Position numbers and translations under genes: made by a program. The notes under the pieces are model-generated. The model made no database searches, had not been told where the DNA came from, and saw nothing but the letters and a program-made list of their open reading frames with translations. Below are positions 39,567-48,360 of a stretch of 64,000 nucleotides of DNA, piece after piece. Numbering within the stretch: the first letter of the stretch is position 1; each line of letters opens with the position of its first letter. Location: assembly GCF_040518285.1 (NCBI RefSeq), contig NZ_CP155449.1:124001-188000 (forward strand), given 5' to 3'. This DNA comes from Knoellia sp. S7-12. GTDB taxonomy: Bacteria; Actinomycetota; Actinomycetes; Actinomycetales; Dermatophilaceae.

Positions 39567-40337
39567 ATGACCGACATCGACACCGGGACCGCGGTGGGTT
39601 CGCACCCGCAGGAGGTCCTGCTCCAGGAAGTCGGGGGAGTGCTCTCGTCGGTCGACGAGATGCACGACTACGTCGTCAGGGTCGTTCACTCCGTCCGGAA
39701 CCACGTGACCGGGTGCGACGAGGTCGGCATCACGCTGCTCGTCGACGGCCGGCCGAGCACCGTGGCCTACACGACGGTGACGACTCTCGAGATCGACGCT
39801 GTGCAATATCAGCTCGACGAGGGCCCTTGCCTCGAGGCCGCCCGGACGCAGACCGAAGTGTTGGCGTCGCTCGGTGGCGAGCTCGGCGAGGGCTCTGCGG
39901 ACGCGCGATGGCCGCACTTTGCCGAGGCGGTGCGGCGTGATGGGATGCGCTCGCTCCTGGCCCTGCCGCTCGTGAGCGGAGACGTGTGCGTCGGCGCCCT
40001 CAACCTCTATGGCCACGCGCCCGATGCCTTCGCGGCCTTCGAGGCCTCACTCGTCCGCACTGCCGCCAGCCGTGTTGCGGACGCCATCGTCGCAGTGCTC
40101 CAGCTCGATGGCGCACAGCGCCTTGCCGGCCAGCTCGAGCAGGCCATGGCGAGCCGAGCCGTCATCGAACAGGCCAAGGGCGCGATCATGGCAATGCGTG
40201 GCGTCGACGAGCACGCATCGTTCGAGTGGCTGCGCGAGACCTCGCAGACGCGCAACATCAAGGTGCGCACGCTGGCCGAGCAGGTCCTGGCGGGCCTCGT
40301 GGCAGCAGAGGTCCCTGCTGACGATGTCACTGCCTGA
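39567..40337 (+). CDS. GAF-ANTAR transcription antitermination regulator
   Basis: A 256-residue regulator. A GAF sensor (residues about 30-165, with DEGPCLEAARTQTEV and LLALPLVSGDVCVGALNLY) is followed by an ANTAR domain (LEQAMASRAVIEQAKGAIMA through LAEQVLAG). ANTAR domains bind paired hairpins in RNA and prevent termination. ATG 39567 has GAGGAGG five bases before it. Four other ANTAR proteins occur at 51-57 kb. The signal and RNA target are unknown. Confidence 0.88.
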   Translation: MTDIDTGTAVGSHPQEVLLQEVGGVLSSVDEMHDYVVRVVHSVRNHVTGCDEVGITLLVDGRPSTVAYTTVTTLEIDAVQYQLDEGPCLEAARTQTEVLASLGGELGEGSADARWPHFAEAVRRDGMRSLLALPLVSGDVCVGALNLYGHAPDAFAAFEASLVRTAASRVADAIVAVLQLDGAQRLAGQLEQAMASRAVIEQAKGAIMAMRGVDEHASFEWLRETSQTRNIKVRTLAEQVLAGLVAAEVPADDVTA

Positions 40338-40378
40338 TGGTCTCCAACTCAGCAGGCGCAGCGCACTAGAGTCGTTTC

Positions 40379-41497
40379 ATGGCCCGCCCGCACCTCGCTG
40401 CCCTCGCCGAGGACGCGTGGAACCGTCGCAAGAGCGACACGCTGCGTGACCGCGGCTGGGGCACCAAGATCGTTCCGCACACGGGCTACGGCAGCGTCGC
40501 CTTCGTGCGCGTCCTCGCCAGGGTCCTCATGTCACGCGACCCGTTGCGCAAGGTCTCCGGTGATGCGGCCGGCTCGGTCCAGTCGCTGAAGTCGGCCGAG
40601 GAGGAGACCCGCGGCTGGCGGGCGTTCGTCACCGCGCCGGCGATCGACGTGCCCGTGACGGTCCGCATCGGCGAGCGCGAGATCGATGGACGCACCGACC
40701 GTTCCGGGCTCGTCGACCTCGTCGTCCACGGCCACGGGCTGGGTCCGGGATGGCACCAGGTCGAGATCACCTCACCCCAGGCGGCCCCCCGTCACGCGTC
40801 GGTTCTCATCATCGGCACGCGCCAGACGTTCGGCCTCCTCAGCGACATTGACGACACGGTGGTCACGACGTCCCTGCCGCGCCCCTTCATCGCCGCCTGG
40901 AACACGTTCGTCAAGGCCGAGGGCACCCGCAGCCCGGTGCCCGGGATGGCGACCTTCTATCGCGAGCTCACCGACTCGCACCCGGGCATGCCCGTCATCT
41001 ATCTGTCGACGGGCGCCTGGAACGTCGCGCCCTCGTTGACCCGCTTCCTGCGTCGCAACGGCTACCCGCCGGGCCCGATGCTCCTCACCGACTGGGGGCC
41101 GACCCACACGGGCTGGTTCCGTTCGGGTCAGGACCACAAGCGGTCAGCGCTGGCCCGCCTCGCCCGCGAGCTGCCCCACGTGAGGTGGCTGCTCGTCGGG
41201 GACGACGGCCAGAACGACCCCAAGATCTACACCGAGTTCGCCGGGCGGCGGCCCGATTCGGTGCGCGCCATCGCCATCCGCCAGCTCACTGTGGGCGAAC
41301 AGGTTCTCTCGCACGGCATCCCGCTCGCCAACGACGACCTCGCTCCCGCGCCGACCGAGGACATCGCGGCGCCCGTGGTGCGTGCCCAGGACGGATACGG
41401 CCTGGCCCGACTCGTCGCCCCGATCGTCGACGGGGACCCCATCGACCACGAAGCGGGCGCGCGGGCGCTCGAGGCCTCCGACATGTGGGGAGTGTGA
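40379..41497 (+). CDS. App1-like phosphatidate phosphatase domain protein (DUF2183)
   Basis: A 372-residue cytosolic protein with an HAD-type App1/DUF2183 catalytic domain. Its signature is SDIDDTVV (about 152-159), with YLSTGAWN and LVGDDGQNDPKIY as later motifs. Yeast App1 is a phosphatidate phosphatase; bacterial members are uncharacterised. TAGAGT (40367-40372) six bases before ATG 40379 indicates a leaderless message. The Fpg/Nei gene follows four bases after its stop. Confidence 0.85.
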   Translation: MARPHLAALAEDAWNRRKSDTLRDRGWGTKIVPHTGYGSVAFVRVLARVLMSRDPLRKVSGDAAGSVQSLKSAEEETRGWRAFVTAPAIDVPVTVRIGEREIDGRTDRSGLVDLVVHGHGLGPGWHQVEITSPQAAPRHASVLIIGTRQTFGLLSDIDDTVVTTSLPRPFIAAWNTFVKAEGTRSPVPGMATFYRELTDSHPGMPVIYLSTGAWNVAPSLTRFLRRNGYPPGPMLLTDWGPTHTGWFRSGQDHKRSALARLARELPHVRWLLVGDDGQNDPKIYTEFAGRRPDSVRAIAIRQLTVGEQVLSHGIPLANDDLAPAPTEDIAAPVVRAQDGYGLARLVAPIVDGDPIDHEAGARALEASDMWGV

Positions 41498-41501
41498 AGC
41501 G

Positions 41502-42362
41502 ATGCCCGAGCTGCCCGAGGTCCAGGCGCTGGTCGACTTCCTCGGGGCGCGCACGGCCGATCTGGCCGTGACGGGTGTCGAGCTCGGGTCGATCTCGGTG
41601 CTCAAGACCTTCAACCCGCCACCGGAGGCGTTGGTTGGTGCGCCCATCGACGCGGTCTCACGGCACGGCAAGTTCCTCGACCTCGACTGCGGCGGAACGC
41701 ATCTCGTCTTCCACCTCGCCCGTGCCGGGTGGTTGCGCTGGTCCGACGCCCTGTCGTCGACGCGGCTTCGCCCGGGCAAGTCGCCGATCGCGCTCCGGGT
41801 TCGCCTGTCGGACGGATCCGGCTTCGATCTCACCGAAGCCGGGACGAAGAAGTCGCTCGCGGCATACATCGTGTCGTCGCCGACCGATGTGCCCGGGATC
41901 GCGCGGCTGGGACCGGACCCACTCTCAGATGCATTCTCGCTCAGCGTTTTTCGCGAGATCCTCGCCGGTCGCAATGCCCAGCTCAAGGGTGTCCTGCGCG
42001 ACCAGTCGATCATCGCCGGGGTCGGCAACGCCTACTCCGATGAGATCCTCCACGTCGCCAAGCTGTCGCCGTTCGCGATGGCGGCCAAGCTCGACGCCGA
42101 CCAGACAGAGCGCCTGTATGCCGCGTTGCGCGACACGCTGTCCGCTGCGGTCGGTGCCGCGACGGGCAAGCCCGCGGCACAGCTCAAGGACGCCAAGCGG
42201 CAGGGGATGCGCGTGCACAGCCGCACCGGCGAGGTGTGTCCCGAGTGCGGCGACACGGTGCGCGAGGTGTCGTTCGCGGACTCGTCGCTGCAATATTGCG
42301 CGACCTGTCAGACGGGCGGCAAACCGCTCGCTGACCGGCGCACGAGCAAGTTCCTCAAGTAG
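41502..42362 (+). CDS. Fpg/Nei family DNA glycosylase
   Basis: A 286-residue base-excision repair enzyme. It begins MPELPEVQAL, with catalytic Pro 2 and Glu 3. The H2TH helix region DQSIIAGVGNAYSDEILH and a four-Cys zinc finger (CPECGD ... YCATCQT) near the C-terminus are intact. It removes oxidised bases and nicks the strand. GGAG precedes ATG 41502, which is four bases after the App1-like stop, so both are probably one operon. Confidence 0.92.
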   Translation: MPELPEVQALVDFLGARTADLAVTGVELGSISVLKTFNPPPEALVGAPIDAVSRHGKFLDLDCGGTHLVFHLARAGWLRWSDALSSTRLRPGKSPIALRVRLSDGSGFDLTEAGTKKSLAAYIVSSPTDVPGIARLGPDPLSDAFSLSVFREILAGRNAQLKGVLRDQSIIAGVGNAYSDEILHVAKLSPFAMAAKLDADQTERLYAALRDTLSAAVGAATGKPAAQLKDAKRQGMRVHSRTGEVCPECGDTVREVSFADSSLQYCATCQTGGKPLADRRTSKFLK

Positions 42363-42389
42363 CTTTTGCTCCCCATGAGGGTTTCTGGT

Positions 42390-42420
42390 GGGTCCGGAGG
42401 GTTCATTGCCCTCCGGACCC
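42390..42420 (+). terminator. Hairpin terminator of the App1-like/Fpg operon
   Basis: A perfect 12-bp stem (GGGTCCGGAGGG, CCCTCCGGACCC) with loop TTCATTG, 28 bases after the Fpg stop. Confidence 0.8.
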
Positions 42421-42525
42421 TTCACCTTCCCTCCGGTCGATCTGGGTCGGTGCTTGCTGACACTTCACTCGATGTCTTTGTGGGATTCCCCCGGAGGTCG
42501 CTGACGCACCGAGAGGCTGGGCGGC

Positions 42526-44172
42526 ATGGAGACCACTCGTCGTAATGCCCTGCGCGCCGGCCTCGCCGCCGGCTCCGCCGCCCTCGTCCCGGGCGCCATC
42601 CTTCTCGACCAGCGGCCGAGCGCCGCCGCCGTCATCCCGCGCTCCGACCCGTTCACCCTCGGCGTCGCGAGCGGCGACCCGGAACCCGACGGCTTCGTCA
42701 TCTGGACCCGTCTCGCGCTCGAGCCGCTCGCCGCGGACGGACTGGGGGGTATGCCGTCCTCGACCTACCAGCTGAACTGGCAGGTCGCGACGGACGAGCG
42801 TTTCGAGAACGTCGTGAAGGCCGGGGCGACCGCCGCCACCCCGGCGTCGGCTCACTCCGTCCACGTCGAGGTCGCTGGGCTGCAGCCCGGTCGCGAGTAC
42901 TGGTACCGCTTCCGCCTCGGCAAGCACGTCTCGCGGACCGGTCGTGCGCTCACCACCCCGGCCCTGATGAGCTCACCGTCGTCGCTCGAGATGGCGTTCG
43001 TGTCCTGCTCGAACCTGCCGGCCGGCTACTTCACGGCCTACCGTCGCATGGCGGAGGAGCGTCCGGACATCGTGCTGCACCTCGGCGACTACCAGTACGA
43101 GGGCGGCGGCACCGGCATCGGACGCCAGCACGCCGGACCGGAGACCAAGACGTTGGCCGGCTACCGGCAGAGGCACGCGCAGTACAAGACCGACCTCGAC
43201 CTGCAGGAGGCGCACGCCGTCGCACCGTGGCTCGTCGTGTGGGACGACCACGAGGTCGACAACAACTACGCCGACGACCTCGCCGACCGGCCCGTCGAGC
43301 AGCCCGGCTTCCTCGACCGGCGCGCCGCGGCCTACCGGGCCTACTACGAGAACATGCCGCTGCGCCGTCGCTCGGTGCCCGCGGGTCCGGATCTCGACCT
43401 CTATCGGCGCAGCGGGTGGGGCGACCTCGCGACGTTCCACATGCTCGACACCCGTCAGTACCGGTCCAACCAGGCGTGCGGTGACGGCTACAAGAACTGT
43501 CCCGAGGCCGACGACCCGACGCGCTCGCTGCCCGGGTTCGAGCAGGAGAAGTGGCTGCTCGACGGGTTCCGCGACTCGCGCGCCCGCTGGGACATCATGG
43601 GCCAGCAGGTGTTCTTCGGTCGCCGCGACAACAACCCGGACCCGGCGACCACCACCGTGGGGATGGACGCCTGGGACGGCTATCGCGCATCGCGCCAGCG
43701 GATCACCCAGGGCTGGGTCGACGCCGAGGTGCGCAACCCCGTCGTCCTCACGGGTGACGTGCACGCGCACTGGGCCAGCGACCTCTACCTCGACTACGAC
43801 GAGGCCGCGAGCACCAAGCCGGTCGGCTCGGAACTCATCACGTCGTCGATCACCTCTGGTGGCAATGGTTATGACGAGGCTGACGGAACCCACCCGTGGG
43901 CCGAGTGGAACCCCAACCTGCGGTTCTGGACGAACCTGCGTGGCTACGTCTCGACGACGATCACCCCGACCGAGATGACGGCGCGCTTCCGTTGCGTGCC
44001 GCGGGTGACGGAGCCGGGCGCCGAGGCGTTCACCCGCGCGACGTTCGTCCTCGAGGACGGGGTACGCGGACTCCAGCAGACCCAGGCAGCGCCGGTGCAG
44101 TCGTTGCGGTCGGCCCGCACCGATGAGCAGAAGATCGCCGACACCATCGCGTCCGAGACCCACAGCTCCTGA
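42526..44172 (+). CDS. phoD: PhoD family alkaline phosphatase/phosphodiesterase, Tat-exported
   Basis: A 548-residue secreted phosphatase. The Tat motif TTRRNALRAG begins at residue 3. The N-terminal PhoD_N domain (FTLGVASGDPEPDGFVIWTRL) and the metal centre are visible: VSCSN, HLGDYQYEG, WDDHEVDNNY and VVLTGDVHAHW. It releases phosphate from di- and monoesters. GAGGCT (42513-42518) seven bases before the ATG gives a leaderless layout; the 15 bases up to and including the ATG are identical to those before nagA. With phoX it gives the cell two phosphate-scavenging enzymes. Confidence 0.92.
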   Translation: METTRRNALRAGLAAGSAALVPGAILLDQRPSAAAVIPRSDPFTLGVASGDPEPDGFVIWTRLALEPLAADGLGGMPSSTYQLNWQVATDERFENVVKAGATAATPASAHSVHVEVAGLQPGREYWYRFRLGKHVSRTGRALTTPALMSSPSSLEMAFVSCSNLPAGYFTAYRRMAEERPDIVLHLGDYQYEGGGTGIGRQHAGPETKTLAGYRQRHAQYKTDLDLQEAHAVAPWLVVWDDHEVDNNYADDLADRPVEQPGFLDRRAAAYRAYYENMPLRRRSVPAGPDLDLYRRSGWGDLATFHMLDTRQYRSNQACGDGYKNCPEADDPTRSLPGFEQEKWLLDGFRDSRARWDIMGQQVFFGRRDNNPDPATTTVGMDAWDGYRASRQRITQGWVDAEVRNPVVLTGDVHAHWASDLYLDYDEAASTKPVGSELITSSITSGGNGYDEADGTHPWAEWNPNLRFWTNLRGYVSTTITPTEMTARFRCVPRVTEPGAEAFTRATFVLEDGVRGLQQTQAAPVQSLRSARTDEQKIADTIASETHSS

Positions 44173-44232
44173 CCTGGGCTCGAGTGTGAACGCGGCGAAC
44201 CGTGCACATCGTGATCGCGTAGCGTCGTGGGC

Positions 44233-44571
44233 ATGAGTGACTTCTCCCAGATCCAGGTGACCGACCTCGCTGACGACGCGGTCGTCCTCGACATCCGCGA
44301 GCAGGACGAGTGGGACCGAGGACACGCGCCGGGCGCGTTGCACATCCCGATGAGTGAGCTCCCGGCCCGGGTCGACGAACTCGCGCCATTCCTCGAGCGA
44401 GAGGAGACGGTCGTCGTCACCTGCCGCAGCGGTGGCCGCGTGACGCGGGTCCTGCCGTGGATGGAGCAGCAGGGCTACGACGTCGCGAACCTCGACGGGG
44501 GCATGCGCGCTTGGCACTCCGCGGGCAAGCCGATGGAGACCCCTGACGGCAGCGCCCCTCAGGTCCCCTGA
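44233..44571 (+). CDS. Rhodanese-like sulfurtransferase
   Basis: A 112-residue single-domain rhodanese. The active-site loop TCRSGGRVTRV carries the persulfide Cys, and the N-terminal VVLDIREQDEWDRGHAPGALHIP is the conserved entry signature. It transfers sulfane sulfur in the cytoplasm. TAGCGT (44220-44225) seven bases before ATG 44233 supports this start over the in-frame GTG at 44227. The partner is unknown. Confidence 0.9.
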   Translation: MSDFSQIQVTDLADDAVVLDIREQDEWDRGHAPGALHIPMSELPARVDELAPFLEREETVVVTCRSGGRVTRVLPWMEQQGYDVANLDGGMRAWHSAGKPMETPDGSAPQVP

Positions 44572-44592
44572 CCGACAAGAAGCAACCGCTGT

Positions 44593-44638
44593 GTATGCCG
44601 TGGGGCACCGTTCTCGTGAACGGTGCCCCACGGCATAC
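44593..44638. terminator. 21-bp stem hairpin between convergent genes, ends in the octamer
   Basis: Arms 44593-44613 and 44618-44638 pair perfectly with loop TCGT. The arm ends are GTATGCCG and CGGCATAC. It serves both the rhodanese gene (ends 44571) and the M20 gene (ends 44658). Confidence 0.85.
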
Positions 44639-44657
44639 GCCGGTGTGAAGGAAACGG

Positions 44658-46205
44658 TCAGGCGCGGAAGCGCGCGAACACCTCGTACATGAAGTCGGTC
44701 CCGGTGGCGAGGGCGTCGACAAAGATGCGTTCGTCGTTGCCGTGCATGCCGATGAGCTGGTCGTTGTCGATGACGTAGGGGTAGACGCCGTAGCCGGGGA
44801 TGCCCTTGGCGCGCCACGGCCCTAGGCTCGTGCCTGCCTCGAACAAGGCCGGGGTGAAGATCGCCTCCGGGTAGGTCTTGACCGACGCCTGCGAAATCCC
44901 TTGGAAGAGAGGGGTGTTCACGTCGGCCGGCGGGGTGGCCCACCGCTTGTCGAGCGCCGCGAGGGTCTGCTCCTCGGTCTCGCCGGCGACCCCGGCGAGG
45001 GTGACCTCGATGTCACGCTCGTCCATGAGTGAGCGCACCTTCGCGAGGAAGTCCCGAGGCTTCTGCCCGCCGGGGATCCCGCGACAGTTCACCCGCACGT
45101 GAGCCTCCGACGGGATGACGTTCTCCTTGTAGCCCGCGTCCTCGATGACGAACGCCATGGTCGTGCGGAGCAGCGCGGAGTGCAGGTAGGTGTAGTCCGT
45201 GAGCTTCACGACGAGGGCCGCCGCGCGCTCGAGGGAGCGCTGGCTGCGGGCCTTGAGCATGAGGCGCAGGGCGCTGGCGAGCTTGCGGTCGTCGGTGGCG
45301 CGGGCGAGCGCGTCGAAGTAGGCCCGGGTGACCTCGGTGAGGTGCACGGGAGCCTTGAAGTCGCCAAGCTCAGCCACGGCACGCGACAGTCCCACGATCG
45401 CCGAGTCCGGCATGGGCTTGCTCGAGTGAGTGGCGGTGCCGCGAGCCCGCAGGTCGAGGTTGAAATAGACCTTGTCCTGGCGGGTCACCGTGATGAGCAT
45501 CGGTGTCGTCTTGTCCGACTGGGCGAGGAACCAGCCGCCCTCGGTGAGGACCATCCCGCAGTCGACCCTGTCCCAGTGGTTCGCGGTGAGCCAGCCGGAT
45601 CCATAGCTGCCGGCTTCCTCGTCGCAGTCGGTGAGGACGATGATGTCGCGGTCGAACTCGGCACCCTCAGAGAGGTGGCGGAGCATGGCGGCGATGGAGG
45701 CAGCGTTCGCACCCTTCATGTCGAGGGCGCCGCGGCCATAGATCTCACCATCCTTCACGGTCCCGGCAAAGGGGTCTACGGTCCAGTTCTCGCGCTCCAC
45801 GGGGACGACATCCGAGTGGCCGAGGAGGAGCAGTGGCTTCTGGGTGGAGCCGGCCTTGCCGGGGATGCGGGCGATGAGGTGGACGTTGTCGGGCTGCGGC
45901 GTCGGGATGATCTCGGCGGGCACCCCTGCGTTCTCCCAGACGGTCCTGAGCCACTCGGAGTGGGGGCGGGTCTTGCCGCCCTCACCGAAGTTCTGGGTGT
46001 CAAAACTGATCATCTTCTTGAGCAGGGCGAGTGCGTCGAGGGGTGCTGCGGCCGAGGCTGCGGCCCGGCCGGCGCCCGGGGTCGCGCCCGCCCGCAGCCG
46101 AGACCCGGCCGTGGTGCCGAGGGTGGCGAGGGCCGCGACTCCTCCGGCGCTGGCGACGAGGGTGCGGCGGTTGACGTGCGTTCCGGAACGGTGTTCCTGG
46201 TCCAT
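44658..46205 (-). CDS. M20 family metallopeptidase, Tat-exported
   Basis: A 515-residue secreted zinc peptidase of the ArgE/DapE/carboxypeptidase G2 family. The Tat motif NRRTLVASAGG is near residue 12. The metal-site motifs LLGHSDVVPVE, IYGRGALDMKG and DEEAGSYGSG are complete, and the last His is in GMHGNDERIF. AGAAG/GGAG precedes ATG 46205. It may cleave N-acyl amino acids or dipeptides outside the cell. It is the only gene between two hairpins. Confidence 0.88.
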   Translation of the reverse strand: MDQEHRSGTHVNRRTLVASAGGVAALATLGTTAGSRLRAGATPGAGRAAASAAAPLDALALLKKMISFDTQNFGEGGKTRPHSEWLRTVWENAGVPAEIIPTPQPDNVHLIARIPGKAGSTQKPLLLLGHSDVVPVERENWTVDPFAGTVKDGEIYGRGALDMKGANAASIAAMLRHLSEGAEFDRDIIVLTDCDEEAGSYGSGWLTANHWDRVDCGMVLTEGGWFLAQSDKTTPMLITVTRQDKVYFNLDLRARGTATHSSKPMPDSAIVGLSRAVAELGDFKAPVHLTEVTRAYFDALARATDDRKLASALRLMLKARSQRSLERAAALVVKLTDYTYLHSALLRTTMAFVIEDAGYKENVIPSEAHVRVNCRGIPGGQKPRDFLAKVRSLMDERDIEVTLAGVAGETEEQTLAALDKRWATPPADVNTPLFQGISQASVKTYPEAIFTPALFEAGTSLGPWRAKGIPGYGVYPYVIDNDQLIGMHGNDERIFVDALATGTDFMYEVFARFRA

Positions 46206-46358
46206 GCGACTTCTCCGATCAGACGACGTTGTGCTGACCGCTTCGACGCTGCGTCGTTACGCGCAGGTAGTCACCCAAGGCCGGGTCAGGGTCGTTGAAC
46301 GGGCCGTCCCGGAGGTGCGACCGGTCGGTTCATCGCGGTGATCGGTCGGGTCACGTCG

Positions 46359-47264
46359 TCATTGGGTCAAGGGCTGGATGGCGCTCGTGATGCGCACCTG
46401 GTCCGGCGAGAGCCACGGGCGGACGATCTCGAGGATTCGCGCCCGCGTCGCCGCGTCGACGAAGGTGGCCTGGGCGTCGAGCGAGCCCTGGGAGTCGCCG
46501 GCCGTGCTGAGCAGGCCGATCTCCCTGCTTTGCGTGCTCAGCGCCTCTTGTGCGGCAGTAATGTCGGCCTCGGTCGGCAGGTCGCGCTGCTCGACACAGA
46601 GCCCGCCCTTCCAGACCGTGCGGATCTCACGGTGGGCGGCGGCAGCATCTCCGGTCACGAGCACGTTGAAGAGCGTCGACCCGTCCGAGACCCACGAGCC
46701 GACGTAGCCGTCGAGGGTGGGCAGCAGGGTCGAGAGTGCGTTGGTGTCCACCTCGGGTCCGCTGACCCTCTTGCTGCCACCGTCGGCATACGGGTCCTCG
46801 CAGAGCTGGGGGAAGCCGGCCTGACCCGGTGAGGGTAGGGAGATCCCGGCCGGCGGCTTCTGCTGGAGGGGCTGGGTGAGGGTGAACGTGCCCAACTTCC
46901 CGGTCTGGGGGGCGAAGTGGCCGATCGCCCACACCGTCCCGTTGCTCCAGGTGACTCCGCTGGCGCGCTCTGGCGTGAGGGTGTCCCAGTCGATCTCACC
47001 GACCAGGGTGGGGCCGCCACACTGGGGCGGATAGGACTCTGCGACCCCGCCCACGCACAGCTCGACCGGGCCGTCAGCCGTGCGCTGCATGAGCATGCCG
47101 CTGGCGACGAGGGTCTCGTCGGGGTCGATGACCTGATCGTTCGGTGTTGATACCGACGCGGAGGGCTCCTCGCCAGCCCGGGGGTCCGGCCGCTCGGAGC
47201 CGCACCCGGCCAGGGCCGCAGCGGTGACCATCGTGAGTCCCCAGGTCATGAGTTGCCGTCGCAT
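46359..47264 (-). CDS. Hypothetical lipoprotein
   Basis: A 301-residue lipoprotein of unknown function. The signal MRRQLMTWGLTMVTAAALAGC ends in a lipobox LAGC, then a Ser/Pro/Asp-rich linker. The body shows a possible two-disulfide domain (CVGGVAESYPPQCGG) and no catalytic motif I recognise. ATG 47264 is chosen because longer frames place the signal internally. It is divergent from the I36-M15 gene. Confidence 0.75.
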   Translation of the reverse strand: MRRQLMTWGLTMVTAAALAGCGSERPDPRAGEEPSASVSTPNDQVIDPDETLVASGMLMQRTADGPVELCVGGVAESYPPQCGGPTLVGEIDWDTLTPERASGVTWSNGTVWAIGHFAPQTGKLGTFTLTQPLQQKPPAGISLPSPGQAGFPQLCEDPYADGGSKRVSGPEVDTNALSTLLPTLDGYVGSWVSDGSTLFNVLVTGDAAAAHREIRTVWKGGLCVEQRDLPTEADITAAQEALSTQSREIGLLSTAGDSQGSLDAQATFVDAATRARILEIVRPWLSPDQVRITSAIQPLTQ

Positions 47265-47419
47265 GCGAGTTGGACGCACCAAGGGCCGCTGCGGTTCCGC
47301 ACGCGAAGCCGCAGCGCAACCGCAGTGGTTTCGCAGCGGCATACCGGACTCTCTGGATTGCGGGCACACGCCCGAGACCGGCGGGACCCACCGTCTCGCC
47401 CTGACGAAGGAGAGCCTTG

Positions 47420-48274
47420 GTGAAGAAGAAGATCGCGTATGCCGGTCTCGCCGGAACGCTGCTCAGCGCGGCCGTGCTGACCGCGACTGCGCCCACTGCG
47501 CAGGCCGCTGCTCGTGACGGTGTCTGTCAAGCAGGGGAGTTCTGCCTCTACTACAACAGCGGTCAGCTCGGGTCGGTCTCGGACTTCGCGGGGTCGATCG
47601 ACGACTACGGCGCCTCACAGCCGGAGTGCTACGACTTCAAGGGTGCGGGTGACGGCAAGGGCCTGTGCGTGAAGAATGCTGCCGCTTCGGTGTGGAACCG
47701 CACCTCGGGCAACGCCACGGTCTTCTTCAACAGCGGCTATGGCGGCGCGAGCCAGAGCATCGGCAGCGGCGTCAAGGCCAACCTCAACGCGACCCTGAAG
47801 AACCAGAACGCCTCACACCGCCTCGGGGGGTCGACGGGCAGCAGCTATGGCGCTCCGGGCACCAACCCGCACCCCGAGGCGATCACACGGGCGCCCAACG
47901 CGACCGCACGCACCCAGTTCGTCGACAACGAGATCGCCCGGCTCACGGGTGAGACCCAGTGCTTCGTCGGTGACTACCGCTCCTATCAGGCGTCGACGTC
48001 GAACCACAACACGGGGAACGCGCTCGACTGCACGATCTCCAGCACCATCGGCACCTACCCGAACGCCACCCAGAAGGCCCAGGGCTGGAAGCTCGCCGAG
48101 TGGCTCAGGCAGTATGCCGTCCGCCTCGAGGTCCGCTACGTCATCTGGGACGGGAAGATCTGGAGCGTCGGCAGGTCTGGCGAGGGCTGGCGGACCTACA
48201 CCGGTGGCTCGGGTGTCACCGGTGGTCACTACGACCACGTGCACGTGTCGATCCAGAACCGCTACGGCGACTGA
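47420..48274 (+). CDS. Secreted protein: peptidase-inhibitor I36 domain plus M15-like domain
   Basis: A 284-residue exported protein with a Sec signal (KKKIAYAGLAG through AQAA). Residues about 30-110 are an I36-type beta/gamma-crystallin-like inhibitor domain (GVCQAGEFCLYYNSGQLGSVSDF, cited in part as GEFCLYYNS). After a Gly/Ser linker comes an M15-like domain with HNTGNALDC and HYDHVHVSI, which keep the H..D and H-x-H ligands. GTG 47420 has AAGGAG eight bases upstream; TTG 47417 is an alternative. An inhibitor and a wall-peptidase-like domain in one chain is unusual. Confidence 0.75.
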   Translation: MKKKIAYAGLAGTLLSAAVLTATAPTAQAAARDGVCQAGEFCLYYNSGQLGSVSDFAGSIDDYGASQPECYDFKGAGDGKGLCVKNAAASVWNRTSGNATVFFNSGYGGASQSIGSGVKANLNATLKNQNASHRLGGSTGSSYGAPGTNPHPEAITRAPNATARTQFVDNEIARLTGETQCFVGDYRSYQASTSNHNTGNALDCTISSTIGTYPNATQKAQGWKLAEWLRQYAVRLEVRYVIWDGKIWSVGRSGEGWRTYTGGSGVTGGHYDHVHVSIQNRYGD

Positions 48275-48291
48275 CGGATCGTTCACCGTTC

Positions 48292-48336
48292 GGGCGACAC
48301 GGCATACGCCGTTATTCGGATGTATGCCGTTCGCCC
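48292..48336 (+). terminator. Bulged hairpin terminator carrying the octamer on both arms
   Basis: Arms 48292-48307 and 48322-48336 pair except for one bulged C. CGGCATAC is at 48300-48307 and GTATGCCG at 48322-48329. It follows the I36-M15 gene by 18 bases and precedes the AAA promoter. Confidence 0.7.
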
Positions 48337-48360
48337 TAGACATGCGGATACGGTGCCATC

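Noticed and set aside
42973..44943. A 656-codon minus-strand frame opposite phoD and the rhodanese gene
   Set aside because: It runs across two clear plus-strand genes and their terminator and shows no family motif.
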